DNA from: Clostridiales bacterium
GTDB lineage: Bacteria; Bacillota; Clostridia; Christensenellales; Aristaeellaceae
DNA length: 39,543 bases
Direction of reading: 5' to 3'
Assembly: GCA_015056245.1 (NCBI GenBank)
Contig: SVGQ01000015.1
Span: 1-39,543 of the forward strand
The notes under the pieces are model-generated. The model was not told the origin of the DNA. It made no database searches and worked only from the letters and a program-made list of their open reading frames with translations. Shown piece by piece: positions 8,644-17,076 of the stretch (position 1 is the first letter of the stretch; the number at the start of each line of letters is the position of its first letter). Position numbers and translations under genes: made by a program.

Positions 8644-8949
8644 ATGGCTATCCTTCATGCATCCGCAACAAATTTCGACAGTGAAGTGCTGCAATGCAGC
8701 CAGACCGTGCTGGTGGACTTTTATGCTGACTGGTGCGGCCCTTGCAAAATGCTGACCCCTGTGATCGAAGAGATCGCCGCCGAGCATCCGGAGGTTAAGG
8801 TGGTAAAGCTGAACGTGGACAATGCTCCCGAAATCGCTTCCCGCTACGGCGTGATGAGCATCCCCACACTGATCGTTTTCAAGAATGGTCAGGCTGCCAA
8901 TCAATCGGTTGGCTACACCGGCAAGCAGGGCATTGTGGATATGCTCTGA
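8644..8949 (+). CDS. trxA: thioredoxin
   Basis: A 101-residue cytoplasmic thioredoxin that reduces protein disulfides. The active site WCGPC is at residues 30-34 and the cis-Pro loop reads SIPTLIVFKNG. The length is slightly short: the last helix ends at GIVDML. AGGAGG precedes the ATG; an upstream in-frame ATG at 8620 overlaps the previous stop and has no matching site. It follows the BTAD regulator closely and is probably co-transcribed with it. Confidence 0.95.
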   Translation: MAILHASATNFDSEVLQCSQTVLVDFYADWCGPCKMLTPVIEEIAAEHPEVKVVKLNVDNAPEIASRYGVMSIPTLIVFKNGQAANQSVGYTGKQGIVDML

Positions 8950-8969
8950 TACTAATCCCAAAAACGCAC

Positions 8970-9005
8970 AAAAGCACCCAGCCATGGCTGCGGTGCTTTT
9001 CTATT
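8970..9005 (+). terminator. terminator after thioredoxin
   Basis: AAAAGCACC pairs with GGTGCTTTT around a loop that can itself fold (CAGCCATGGCTG), followed by a T-rich run. Confidence 0.85.
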
Positions 9006-9023
9006 TGAGAATCATACGCAAAA

Positions 9024-9066
9024 CAAAAGCAGACTGTGCATAAGCGGCAAGTCTGCTTTGTTTTTT
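9024..9066. terminator. bidirectional terminator between trxA and the AbrB gene
   Basis: AAAGCAGACT pairs with AGTCTGCTTT. TTTTTT follows on the plus strand and a TTTTGTTTT run follows on the minus strand. It ends the minus-strand AbrB gene and backs up the trxA terminator. Confidence 0.85.
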
Positions 9067-9075
9067 GGGGAAAGA

Positions 9076-9321
9076 TCAATCCTGGCCCTTCATTTCGGCC
9101 AGACACTTCTCGCACACGCGCTTTCCTTTGAAAAGGGTTACATTACGAGCATCGTTGCAAAAAATACAGCCAGGCTGGTATTTCTTGAGGATGATCTCGT
9201 CCCCTTCGGTGAAGATCTCAAGGGTATCCTTGATTGCGATTCCCATGGTTTTGCGCAATTCGATGGGAATCACCACGCGGCCAAGATTGTCCAGTTTCCG
9301 AACAACACCTGTGGATTTCAT
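9076..9321 (-). CDS. AbrB/SpoVT-family regulator with zinc-knuckle tail
   Basis: An 81-residue protein. Residues 1-48 are the AbrB-type swapped-hairpin DNA-binding domain, with the signature STGVVRKLDNLGRVVIPIE. The tail carries Cys52, Cys55, Cys70 and Cys73 in a CxxC-14-CxxC arrangement (GCIFC, VCEKC) that should bind zinc. AbrB proteins of this form control transition-state and sporulation genes in Clostridia. The start at 9321 was chosen because AGGAGG lies 8 bases upstream; an earlier ATG at 9348 has no comparable site. It is divergent from spmA and has a near-consensus promoter. Confidence 0.92.
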   Translation of the reverse strand: MKSTGVVRKLDNLGRVVIPIELRKTMGIAIKDTLEIFTEGDEIILKKYQPGCIFCNDARNVTLFKGKRVCEKCLAEMKGQD

Positions 9322-9369
9322 CAATGCTGCCTCCTGTTCTATAAGCATATCAAGAAATCAGACAGGTTT

Positions 9370-9398
9370 ATCATAATTGAATTTGATCGAACTGTCAA
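9370..9398 (-). promoter_or_regulatory. promoter of the AbrB-like gene
   Basis: Minus-strand TTGACA, 17-base spacer, TATGAT, 49 bases before the start codon. Confidence 0.85.
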
Positions 9399-9506
9399 TG
9401 CACAATACGGCAACTAACACGCCCTGTTTACATATTATTTGGTGTATGGAAATGACATTTTACGACACAAAAACGACAAAATTTTCGTGCAGGGAGGCAT
9501 GAACAA

Positions 9507-10088
9507 TTGCTGTTACAGTACCTCTGGTTTTTAATGATCGCCGCATCGCTGATATGGGGAGTGCTTACAGGACAAGGCAATTCCATTCTGCCAGCCGCAC
9601 TGGATGGTGCCCGGAATGCCATTACAGTTTCGTTACAGTTGTTATCAGGATATCTGTTTTTCTGCGGACTGATCGCCATTGTGAACAAATTGAAAATTCA
9701 GCAGTATCTCTGCCGGATGAGCCGGTCGATGATCGGAAGCTTGTTGGGCGGGGAAACAGACGAACCAGCTGCTGAGGCTGTATGCATGAATTTGTCCGCA
9801 AACCTGCTGGGACTTGGCAACGCTGCCACTCCCTATGGCATAGAAGCTGCACGTTTGCTGGATGCTGGCAGCAGCAAACGGCACGGGCTGTATATGCTGC
9901 TGATCATCAATGCCACCAGCATCCAGTTGTTGCCCACCACAGTGCTCACTTTGCGCATCGCAGCAGGTTCGGCAGATCCCAATGCCATTCTGCTTCCATC
10001 CCTGCTGTCCACTTTGGCTTCCACGCTCACAGGTGTGCTGTTGGGGGTGGGCTGCCGTACATTATCGGAGGCAAAGCATGGGAATTGA
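9507..10088 (+). CDS. spmA: spore maturation protein A
   Basis: A 193-residue membrane protein of the nucleoside-recognition (Gate) family. The start is TTG with GGGAGG 9 bases upstream; an ATG at 9499 is in another frame. Four to five hydrophobic segments are visible. The diagnostic run NLSANLLGLGNAATPYG (about residues 91-107) is typical of SpmA. In Bacillus, SpmA and SpmB are needed for full dehydration of the spore core and heat resistance; the transported species is not firmly established. It overlaps spmB by 11 bases, so the pair is translationally coupled. Confidence 0.93.
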   Translation: MLLQYLWFLMIAASLIWGVLTGQGNSILPAALDGARNAITVSLQLLSGYLFFCGLIAIVNKLKIQQYLCRMSRSMIGSLLGGETDEPAAEAVCMNLSANLLGLGNAATPYGIEAARLLDAGSSKRHGLYMLLIINATSIQLLPTTVLTLRIAAGSADPNAILLPSLLSTLASTLTGVLLGVGCRTLSEAKHGN

Positions 10089-10581
10089 TCTGCTCTGGCC
10101 TGTTTTGCTGATGATCCTGCTGGGTGCTGCCATATGGAAGCGGTTACCCGTATATGATCTGTTCGTATCCGGTGCCAAGGATGGCATGACGGTGGCTGTA
10201 CAGGTCCTGCCGAATCTGGCGGCGATGCTGGTTGCCGTCACCCTGATGGAACGCACGGGCCTGACCGCGCAGATCTGCCAGTGGTGCGCGCCCCTGCTGG
10301 AGCTGATCGGCTTGCCCCGGGAAGTAGCCCCATTGGTGGCAGTTCGTCCCCTGAGCGGCTCTGCTTCTCTGGCAATTCTGGAGCGCATCCTGTCCCAGTA
10401 TGGCCCGGACAGCCGCATCGGACTCGTCGCCAGCACTGCCATGGGTTCCAGCGAAACCATATTCTACACCGTTTGTGTCTACCTGAGCGGCTGCAAGGAC
10501 CGCCGCACCGGCTACGCCATTCCCTGCGCCCTCATCGGAATGCTGGCAGGTCTTTGGGTAAGCGGGCTTTTCTTTCGTTGA
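10078..10581 (+). CDS. spmB: spore maturation protein B
   Basis: A 167-residue membrane protein, the partner of SpmA in the Gate family. It has hydrophobic segments at about 4-20, 42-60, 88-105 and 140-165 and the conserved stretches RPLSGSASLAILE and TAMGSSETIFYTV. The ATG at 10078 has GGAGG 6 bases upstream and lies inside the end of spmA. Its stop codon overlaps the -35 box of the metG promoter, so the two units are packed tightly. Confidence 0.93.
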   Translation: MGIDLLWPVLLMILLGAAIWKRLPVYDLFVSGAKDGMTVAVQVLPNLAAMLVAVTLMERTGLTAQICQWCAPLLELIGLPREVAPLVAVRPLSGSASLAILERILSQYGPDSRIGLVASTAMGSSETIFYTVCVYLSGCKDRRTGYAIPCALIGMLAGLWVSGLFFR

Positions 10582-10605
10582 CAATTGCGCAAAATCGGGT
10601 ATAAT
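10578..10605 (+). promoter_or_regulatory. promoter of the metG operon
   Basis: TTGACA, 16-base spacer, TATAAT. The -35 box contains the spmB stop codon. Confidence 0.85.
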
Positions 10606-10619
10606 AACCGGGTACATAT

Positions 10620-10856
10620 TTCGCGCAATGAACGAGAGAGTACCCGTATGAGACCGGCACAAGAGAGCTGCGCAAGGTGAAAGGCAGCCCGGATGGCAGC
10701 GGCGAACATGGCTCGGGAGCGCTTTGGCCCGATAGGTAGGGCAAACGGTCTGGCTCCGATATCAGCCTTATCAAGTAACAAACCAGGGTGGTACCGCGGA
10801 AATTCTCCGCCCCTTTTGGTTCCAAAAGGAATCGAAAAGGGCGGTTTTTCTTTCGT
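10620..10856 (+). promoter_or_regulatory. methionine T-box leader
   Basis: The T-box sequence AGGGTGGTACCGCGG at 10785-10799 is a full match to the conserved antiterminator strand that pairs with the tRNA acceptor end. Upstream lie the AGAGAGC and AAGGTGAAAGG elements of stem I. The likely specifier codon is ATG at 10708-10710, in the context GAAC-ATG-GCTC before a GAGC pairing arm, which fits the downstream methionyl-tRNA synthetase gene. The terminator arm pair CCGCCCCTTTT / AAAAGGGCGG (10807-10844) is followed by TTTTT. Uncharged tRNA-Met should favour the antiterminator and switch on the operon. Confidence 0.95.
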
Positions 10857-10909
10857 TATGAACAGGCAGGCATCATTCCACCATGGAGAGATTCAAGGAG
10901 GGAACCCCA

Positions 10910-12898
10910 ATGGCAGAAAAGTTCTACATCACAACCCCCATTTACTACCCCAGCGGCAACATGCACATCGGTCATACCTACACCACCGTCGCCGCCGATA
11001 CCATGACCCGCTTCAAGCGCATGACCGGTCATGACGCTTATTTCCTGACCGGTACGGACGAGCACGGTCAGAAGATCGAGCAGAAGGCCGCCGAAGCTGG
11101 TGTGACCCCCAAGGAGTTCGTGGACAAGATCGTGGCGGAAACCAAGAAGCTGTGGGAGCTGATGAACATCCAGTACGATGACTTCATCCGCACCACCGAT
11201 GAGCGCCACGAGAAGATCGTGCAGAAGATCTTCCGTCAGTTCTACGAGCAGGGCGACATCTACAAGAGCGAGTACGAAGGCATGTACTGCACTCCCTGCG
11301 AGTCCTTCTGGACCTCTTCCCAGCTGGTGGAAAAGGATGGCGAGAAAGTCTGCCCCGACTGCGGTCGCCCCTGCCAGCCCACCAAGGAAGAAAGCTACTT
11401 CTTCCGGATGAGCAAGTATCAGGATTGGCTGATCGATTACATCGAGACCCATCCGGACTTCATCCAGCCCGCCGCCCGCGCCAACGAAATGCTGAACAAC
11501 TTCCTGCGCCCCGGCCTGCAGGATCTCTGCGTCAGCCGCACCAGCTTCAAGTGGGGCGTGCCTGTTGATTTTGACGACAAGCACGTGGTCTATGTATGGA
11601 TCGACGCGCTGAGCAACTACATCACCGCGCTGGGCTACGGCACCGATCATGACGAACTGATGCAGAAATACTGGCCTGCCAATGTGCATCTGGTGGGCAA
11701 GGAAATCGTTCGTTTCCATACCATCTACTGGCCCATCATGCTGCACGCGCTGGGTCTGCCCCTGCCCAAGCAGGTATTCGGTCATGGCTGGCTGCTCTTT
11801 GGCGGCGACAAAATGGCCAAGTCCAAGGGCAATGTGCAGTACGCCCAGCCCGTGGTAGCCCGCTATGGCTGCGATGCCCTGCGCTACTACCTCATGCGCG
11901 AAATGCCCTTCGGCGCGGACGGCAACTACACCAACGAAGCCTTCCTGAACCGCATGAACGCTGATTTGGCAAACGATCTGGGCAATCTGGTCAGCCGTAC
12001 GGTTGCCATGCTGGAGAAGTATTTCGACGGCGTTGTGCCCGCCTGGACTGATGCTGTGGATGATGAACTGGACAAGCCTCTCCATGAGCATTGTCAGGCC
12101 CTACCTGCTCTGGTGGAAGCCCAGATGGACAAGCTGCAGTACAGTCAGGCCCTTTCCGAGATCTGGAAGGTGATCGGCGAGTGCAACAAGTACATCGACC
12201 AGACCCAGCCCTGGATTCTGGGCAAGGATCCCGAGAAGAAGGATCGTCTTGCCAACGTGCTGCTGACGCTGGCAGAGTGTGTCCGCTATGTGGCTGTGCT
12301 GATCTATCCCTTCATGCCCACCACCCCCGAGCGCATTTATCAGCAGCTGGGCGTGGCGGATGAGTCCCTGAAGACCTGGGACAGCCTCAAGACCTTCGGT
12401 CAGCTGCCCGCCGGCACCAAGGTGGTCAAGGGCGAAGCCCTGTTCCCCCGCATTGATGTAAAGAAGGAACTGGAGATCCTCAATCCCCAGCCTGAAGAAG
12501 CCCCCAAAGCCGAAAAGAAGGCGGAGAAAAAGGCTGAAAAGAAGCATGCCGAGCCCGAATTCCCTGAGGAGATCAACATCGATACCTTCTTCCAGTCCAA
12601 GATTCAGGTGGGCCGCGTGCTGGAGTGCGTAAATGTGCCCAAGTCCAAGAAGCTGCTTCAGTTCCGCCTGTCCTTCGGCAAGGACGGTGAGCGCACCATT
12701 CTCTCCGGCATCGCTCAGTACTATCCCAACCCGGAAGAACTGGTGGGCCGCCAGATCGTTGCCATCACCAATCTGAAGCCCCGTCCCATGATGGGCATCG
12801 AAAGCCACGGCATGATCCTTTCTGCCGTGGACGGAAGCGGCAACCTGCGTCTGGTCTCCGTGGGCGAGGGCGTTGAGGACGGTGCCATCGTCGGATGA
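10910..12898 (+). CDS. metG: methionyl-tRNA synthetase
   Basis: A 662-residue cytoplasmic enzyme that charges tRNA-Met. The class I motifs are present: HIGH at residues 19-22 and the KMSKS loop as KMAKS near 305. The zinc-binding insertion has CTPC and CPDC pairs near 126-148. An anticodon-binding helical domain follows, then a Lys/Glu/Ala-rich linker and a C-terminal tRNA-binding EMAP/Trbp111-like domain from about residue 562. AAGGAGGG precedes the chosen ATG; an earlier ATG at 10883 has no site. It is the first gene behind the T-box and its TGA overlaps the tatD start. Confidence 0.97.
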   Translation: MAEKFYITTPIYYPSGNMHIGHTYTTVAADTMTRFKRMTGHDAYFLTGTDEHGQKIEQKAAEAGVTPKEFVDKIVAETKKLWELMNIQYDDFIRTTDERHEKIVQKIFRQFYEQGDIYKSEYEGMYCTPCESFWTSSQLVEKDGEKVCPDCGRPCQPTKEESYFFRMSKYQDWLIDYIETHPDFIQPAARANEMLNNFLRPGLQDLCVSRTSFKWGVPVDFDDKHVVYVWIDALSNYITALGYGTDHDELMQKYWPANVHLVGKEIVRFHTIYWPIMLHALGLPLPKQVFGHGWLLFGGDKMAKSKGNVQYAQPVVARYGCDALRYYLMREMPFGADGNYTNEAFLNRMNADLANDLGNLVSRTVAMLEKYFDGVVPAWTDAVDDELDKPLHEHCQALPALVEAQMDKLQYSQALSEIWKVIGECNKYIDQTQPWILGKDPEKKDRLANVLLTLAECVRYVAVLIYPFMPTTPERIYQQLGVADESLKTWDSLKTFGQLPAGTKVVKGEALFPRIDVKKELEILNPQPEEAPKAEKKAEKKAEKKHAEPEFPEEINIDTFFQSKIQVGRVLECVNVPKSKKLLQFRLSFGKDGERTILSGIAQYYPNPEELVGRQIVAITNLKPRPMMGIESHGMILSAVDGSGNLRLVSVGEGVEDGAIVG

Positions 12899-13686
12899 TG
12901 GAATTGTTTGATTCCCATTGCCATCTGGAGGATGAACGCTTTCAGGGCGAGGTGGAGGATGTGCTGGGCCGCATGGCGGAAGCCGGCGTGAACCGCTGCA
13001 TCCTGGCCTCCAGCGATATGCCCACCGGTACCAAGATCGTAGCGCTTGCGGATCAATATCCGCAGGTCTACGGCATGGTGGGCTTTCATCCCCATGAGGC
13101 TTCCCAGTTCCAGGAAGAAGACCTCCTGCAGATGGCGCAGTGGCTGAAAAACCCGAAAATTGTCGGCGTGGGTGAGATCGGTCTGGATTACTACTACGAC
13201 CACTCCCCCCGGGATGTGCAGCGGCAGGTATTGGAGCGCCAGCTGGACTTCGCTCTGGAACAACAGGTACCGGTAGCTTTCCACATCCGGGATGCTCACG
13301 GCGATACGCTGGACATGCTGAGCCACCGCAAAAATCGTTTGCCGGAAGGCGTGCTGCACTGCTTCAGCGGCAGTCTGGAATGCGCCCGGCAGTATCTGGA
13401 CATGGGGTTCTACCTGTCCTTTGCCGGTCCGGTCACCTTCAAAAACGCCGCCAAGTTGCAAGAGGTAGCCAAGTACTGCCCCACCGACCGGCTGCTGGTG
13501 GAAACCGACAGCCCGTATCTGGCGCCTGTTCCCCTCAGGGGCCAGCGCAACGATCCCGCCAATGTGCGCTACGTGGCGCAGATGGTGGCGGAACTCAAGG
13601 GCATGGAAGCCGAAGAACTGGCCCGGAAAGCCTTTGAAAACACCTGCCGTCTGTACCGCATCCCCATGGAAAACGAGGTGGGCTGA
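12895..13686 (+). CDS. tatD: TatD-family metal-dependent hydrolase
   Basis: A 263-residue TIM-barrel enzyme of the TatD/YcfH family, which has DNase (3'-5' exonuclease) activity in characterised members. The metal ligands are all visible: DSHCH near the start, GEIGLDYY with Glu near 95, FHIRDA (His near 131), LHCFSG (His near 155) and ETDSPYL (Asp near 205). Length is normal. It overlaps the metG stop by ATGA, indicating translational coupling; the second ATG at 12898 is an equally good start. The metG-tatD order is common in Firmicutes. Confidence 0.95.
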   Translation: MMELFDSHCHLEDERFQGEVEDVLGRMAEAGVNRCILASSDMPTGTKIVALADQYPQVYGMVGFHPHEASQFQEEDLLQMAQWLKNPKIVGVGEIGLDYYYDHSPRDVQRQVLERQLDFALEQQVPVAFHIRDAHGDTLDMLSHRKNRLPEGVLHCFSGSLECARQYLDMGFYLSFAGPVTFKNAAKLQEVAKYCPTDRLLVETDSPYLAPVPLRGQRNDPANVRYVAQMVAELKGMEAEELARKAFENTCRLYRIPMENEVG

Positions 13687-13688
13687 TC

Positions 13689-14192
13689 ATGTGTGATACT
13701 GCAAAAAACATGGTGACAGTTCGCCCCATGCAGCCAGCAGATTTGCCAGCCGCCGCTGCCATCTGGAATCAGGTGGTGGAGGACGGTATCGCGTTCCCCC
13801 AGATGGAAACCCTTGACCTGCCTGCCGCGGAGGCTTTCTTTGGGCAGCAGGATCTGACTGCTGTGGCTGAGCTGGACGGAAAAGTGGTCGGCATGTACAT
13901 CCTGCACCCCAACAATGTGGGCCGCTGCGGACACATCTGCAATGCCAGCTATGCCGTAGACCGCCGCATGCGGGGGCACGGCATCGGCAAGGCGCTGGTG
14001 AGCGACTGTCTGCGTCAGGGTAAGAAACTGGGCTACCGGCTGCTGCAGTTCAACGCTGTGGTGGCGACCAATACCACCGCCCGCAAGCTGTACGAGAAGC
14101 TGGGCTTCCAGCAGCTGGGTACCATTCCCGGCGGTTTCCTGATGCCGGATGGACATTACGAAGATATCTGCCCCTATTATCATGAATTGTGA
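13689..14192 (+). CDS. GNAT-family N-acetyltransferase
   Basis: A 167-residue acetyltransferase of the phosphinothricin/amino-acid acetyltransferase-like branch. The acetyl-CoA loop is RRMRGHGIGKAL (about 96-107), followed by the motif-B region NTTARKLYEKLGF. The substrate is unknown. GAGGTG inside the end of tatD serves as ribosome site, 2 bases separate it from tatD, and a second GNAT gene follows directly. It is part of the metG operon. Confidence 0.9.
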   Translation: MCDTAKNMVTVRPMQPADLPAAAAIWNQVVEDGIAFPQMETLDLPAAEAFFGQQDLTAVAELDGKVVGMYILHPNNVGRCGHICNASYAVDRRMRGHGIGKALVSDCLRQGKKLGYRLLQFNAVVATNTTARKLYEKLGFQQLGTIPGGFLMPDGHYEDICPYYHEL

Positions 14193-14200
14193 GGAATCCC

Positions 14201-14695
14201 ATGACGATCCGAAAGACAACCCTGGCGGATATGGAACAGCTGCTTGCGCTGTTTGCAAATGCCCGCCGGTTCATGGCTGCCAATGGCAACACCGCGCAGT
14301 GGTGGGGCGGCTACCCCACCCGGGAGATGCTGGAAGCGGATATTGCCGCAGGCGAAAGCTATGTATGTGAGGAAGAGGGTCACATCTACGCCAGCTTTGT
14401 GATGATCAACCGCCCGGAGCCTACCTATCAGAAAATCGAAGGGGCATGGAAGAACGAGCTGCCCTATGGCACTCTGCACCGCATCGCCTCCAGCGGCGAA
14501 AAGCGGGGTATGGTGGACCTGATCGTGGATTGGGCCTATCAGCGGTGCGGCAACCTGCGCGGCGACACCCATGAGCTGAACCGGCCCATGCAGAAGGCCT
14601 TTGAGCGCAATGGTTTTCTCCGCTGCGGCACCATCTGGGTGGCGGATGGCTCCCCCCGCATCGCCTACCACAAAACCGAGAAAGTCGAGGGATGA
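14201..14695 (+). CDS. GNAT-family N-acetyltransferase
   Basis: A 164-residue acetyltransferase, related in fold but not closely similar to the gene before it. The N-terminus (RKTTLADMEQLLALFANAR) and the C-terminal NRPMQKAFERNGFLRCG motif are typical of GNATs that act on small amines or amino acids; the central acetyl-CoA loop is weaker, reading SSGEKRGMVDLIVDWA. GAGGAA precedes the ATG at 14201, and an alternative GTG at 14189 overlaps the previous stop. Its own stop overlaps a possible miaA start. Confidence 0.85.
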   Translation: MTIRKTTLADMEQLLALFANARRFMAANGNTAQWWGGYPTREMLEADIAAGESYVCEEEGHIYASFVMINRPEPTYQKIEGAWKNELPYGTLHRIASSGEKRGMVDLIVDWAYQRCGNLRGDTHELNRPMQKAFERNGFLRCGTIWVADGSPRIAYHKTEKVEG

Positions 14696-14697
14696 GC

Positions 14698-15582
14698 ATG
14701 CTGCCGAAACTGATTGTGATCGCCGGTACCAACGCATCCGGTAAAAGCGATCTGGGCGTGAAGCTGGCTAAACATTACGGCGGCGAGATCGTCTCTGCCG
14801 ACTCCCGGCAGGTGTTCCGCCGTCTGGATCTGGGCAGCGGCAAGATCTCACCGGAAGAAATGGATGGCGTGCCTCATCATCTGCTGGATATCTGCGATCC
14901 GGGAGACTTCTTCTCCATGGCGGATTTCCAGCGGCTGGCCTACGAGGCCATCGATGACATCATCGCCCGTGGCAAGCCTGCCTTTCTGGTGGGCGGCACC
15001 GGTCTGTATGTGGATTCCGTTGCTGATGGCTACATACTCAGCAACAAGATGCCGGATCTGGCCTACCGGGCCAAATTGGAAGAGATGAGCACCGAAGCCC
15101 TCTACCGCATGCTGATGCAGCAGCGGCCCGACTGCGATGTGGAACGCCGCAACCGCAACCGGGTGATGCGCCTTCTGGAAAAGCTCCACGACGGCGACGA
15201 TGTGATTCCCACCAAAAAGCCTCGCTATGAGGTGCTTCGCCTTGGCGTCACATGGCCCCGGGAGATCCTCTGCCAGCGCATTGACGAACGCATGACCCGC
15301 CGCTTTGCTGAGGGCATGCTGGAGGAAGTGCAGTCCCTGCTGGATGATGGGGTCTCCCCCACCTTCCTTTTGAAATTGGGACTCGAATACCGCATCATCA
15401 CCCAATATCTGACCGGCGTGATCGATACCCGGGAAGAGCTGGAAACCCTGTTGGGTACCTCCATCAAGCAGTTTGCCAAACGCCAGATGACCTGGTTCCG
15501 CCGCAATGAAGAAATCCATTGGCTGGATATGCAGGCGGATCCCTTTGGCGAAGCCTGCCAGTTGATTGAGGCATTTCTGTAA
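14698..15582 (+). CDS. miaA: tRNA dimethylallyltransferase
   Basis: A 294-residue enzyme that adds a dimethylallyl group to A37 of tRNAs reading UNN codons. The P-loop GTNASGKS is near residues 10-17, followed by SADSRQVFRRLDLGSGK, PHHLLDI and the VGGTGLYVDS motif; the C-terminal KRQMTWFRRNE run is also conserved. GAGGG lies 6 bases before the ATG at 14698; the ATG at 14692, overlapping the previous stop, is a weaker choice. It closes the metG operon, which therefore groups tRNA charging and tRNA modification under one T-box. Confidence 0.95.
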   Translation: MLPKLIVIAGTNASGKSDLGVKLAKHYGGEIVSADSRQVFRRLDLGSGKISPEEMDGVPHHLLDICDPGDFFSMADFQRLAYEAIDDIIARGKPAFLVGGTGLYVDSVADGYILSNKMPDLAYRAKLEEMSTEALYRMLMQQRPDCDVERRNRNRVMRLLEKLHDGDDVIPTKKPRYEVLRLGVTWPREILCQRIDERMTRRFAEGMLEEVQSLLDDGVSPTFLLKLGLEYRIITQYLTGVIDTREELETLLGTSIKQFAKRQMTWFRRNEEIHWLDMQADPFGEACQLIEAFL

Positions 15583-15594
15583 AATTTTCATGAA

Positions 15595-15640
15595 AAAACA
15601 GGCTGTTGGTGACAAGTTGCTTGCCAAGCAGCCTGTTTTC
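15595..15640 (+). terminator. terminator of the metG-miaA operon
   Basis: AAAACAGGCTG pairs with CAGCCTGTTTT, with an inner TTGG/CCAA stem. It starts 12 bases after the miaA stop. Confidence 0.88.
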
Positions 15641-15676
15641 ACGTTTCTGGAATGTAACCAATTCAGTGACAGGGTT

Positions 15677-15705
15677 TTGACAGCAGGCAACTGAAATGCT
15701 ATGAT
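15677..15705 (+). promoter_or_regulatory. promoter of the GGDEF gene
   Basis: TTGACA, 17-base spacer, TATGAT, 36 bases before the start codon. Confidence 0.85.
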
Positions 15706-15741
15706 ATATACAGAAAAAAGCAAGATAATGAGGTGACTGCC

Positions 15742-17076
15742 ATGCTCTGGGAACGCATCGCAGAAGCGCTTTTAGAAGACAACGACAGCATTCTGTATGT
15801 ATCCAGAATGGAGGATTACCAGCTCCAATATATGAACAGACAGGCCCGTCTGGAAGCTGGACTGAACGAAGATGATACATCCTACGAAGGCCAGCTGTGT
15901 TACAAACTGCTGCATGGCTTTGATGAACCGTGCAAATTCTGCAAACGCAGTGTGATCAACAAGCAGGCTTTTTTCCGTTGGAATTATCTGCACGAACCAG
16001 ATGGCATGCACTATTGGATAAAGGAAAAGATCATCACAGTGGAAGGCGTGGATTGCCACCTGCAACTGGCGATGCATATAACGGAGCAGTTGGAAAAGGA
16101 ACGGAAAATCCAGCGGGAGCTGGAAAAAGAACGGGTGCTGCTCCAGTGCGTCAAAACCTTGGAAGCAGATGCCCATGCCAAGAATCCGCTGGACAGTCTG
16201 CTGGAGATCGTAGCCCGCTATTTCAACGGAGACCGGGCGTATCTGTTTGAGTTTGACTATGAAAAACAAGTGACCAACAATACCTATGAGTGGGCTGCTG
16301 CTGGCGTAGAAAAAGAAATCGACATTCTGCAGAATGTTCCCCTTTCGGTGATCCAGACTTGGATCGATGCCTTTGCTCAGGTAGGCAGTTTCTATATTTC
16401 CGATCTGGATGAAGAGGTGGACAAGGGGTCCGATACCTATCGCATTCTGGAGATGCAGGGCATTCACAGCCTGATTGCTGTGCCGCTGGAGAAGGACGGG
16501 CACATCATCGGTTTCTTTGGGGTGGATAATCCCCGAAAAAATTATGAGGACATCTCCCTGATGTCCGCTATTACATTCTTTATCCTCAACGCGCTGGACA
16601 AACGCGCTTACCAGGCCATGCTGGAGAAGCTCAGCTACGAAGATACGCTGACCGGTCTGTACAACCGCAACAAGTTCAACCATGTGTTTGATCAGATGGC
16701 AGCAAAGCCGCCGCACCAGCTGGGAATTGTCTACGCTGATCTGAACAACCTGAAGGTGACCAACGACAACTTCGGTCATGATGCAGGCGACCAGCTGATT
16801 CAAACTGCAGCCCGCATCATCCGGGAGGTATTCGGCGAAAACACCTACCGGATCGGCGGTGATGAGTTTGTGGCTTTCCTGACGGATGCGGATGAAGAAC
16901 AGCTCAAAGCCATGATCCAGCAAATGAATCAGTTGATGGCAGAGCATGAGGCCAATGCATCCGTCGGGTACAGCTACAGGGCAGAAAATGCGAACATCGT
17001 TGAACAGTTGGAAGAAGCCGACAATGCCATGTATGCCGAAAAGAAGCTCTATCGGAAAACCCATATCACCCGTTGA
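15742..17076 (+). CDS. diguanylate cyclase with PAS-like and GAF domains
   Basis: A 444-residue signalling protein. Residues about 15-115 resemble a PAS domain and carry the cysteine pattern CYKLLHGFDEPCKFC. A coiled coil (EQLEKERKIQRELEKERV) leads to a GAF domain at about 145-285 (GDRAYLFEFDYEK, IHSLIAVPLEKDG, GFFGVDNPR). The GGDEF domain spans about 290-440 and is intact: LTGLYNRNKF, DLNNLKVTNDNFGHDAGD and RIGGDEF. It should make cyclic di-GMP. No RxxD inhibitory site is seen before RIGGDEF (the stretch is VFGENTY), so feedback inhibition may be absent. The ATG at 15742 has GAGGTG 6 bases upstream. It is monocistronic, followed by tRNA genes. Confidence 0.92.
   Translation: MLWERIAEALLEDNDSILYVSRMEDYQLQYMNRQARLEAGLNEDDTSYEGQLCYKLLHGFDEPCKFCKRSVINKQAFFRWNYLHEPDGMHYWIKEKIITVEGVDCHLQLAMHITEQLEKERKIQRELEKERVLLQCVKTLEADAHAKNPLDSLLEIVARYFNGDRAYLFEFDYEKQVTNNTYEWAAAGVEKEIDILQNVPLSVIQTWIDAFAQVGSFYISDLDEEVDKGSDTYRILEMQGIHSLIAVPLEKDGHIIGFFGVDNPRKNYEDISLMSAITFFILNALDKRAYQAMLEKLSYEDTLTGLYNRNKFNHVFDQMAAKPPHQLGIVYADLNNLKVTNDNFGHDAGDQLIQTAARIIREVFGENTYRIGGDEFVAFLTDADEEQLKAMIQQMNQLMAEHEANASVGYSYRAENANIVEQLEEADNAMYAEKKLYRKTHITR

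Noticed and set aside
10856-12091. 411-residue open frame antisense to metG
   Set aside because: It mirrors metG codons; no motif and no promoter or ribosome site.
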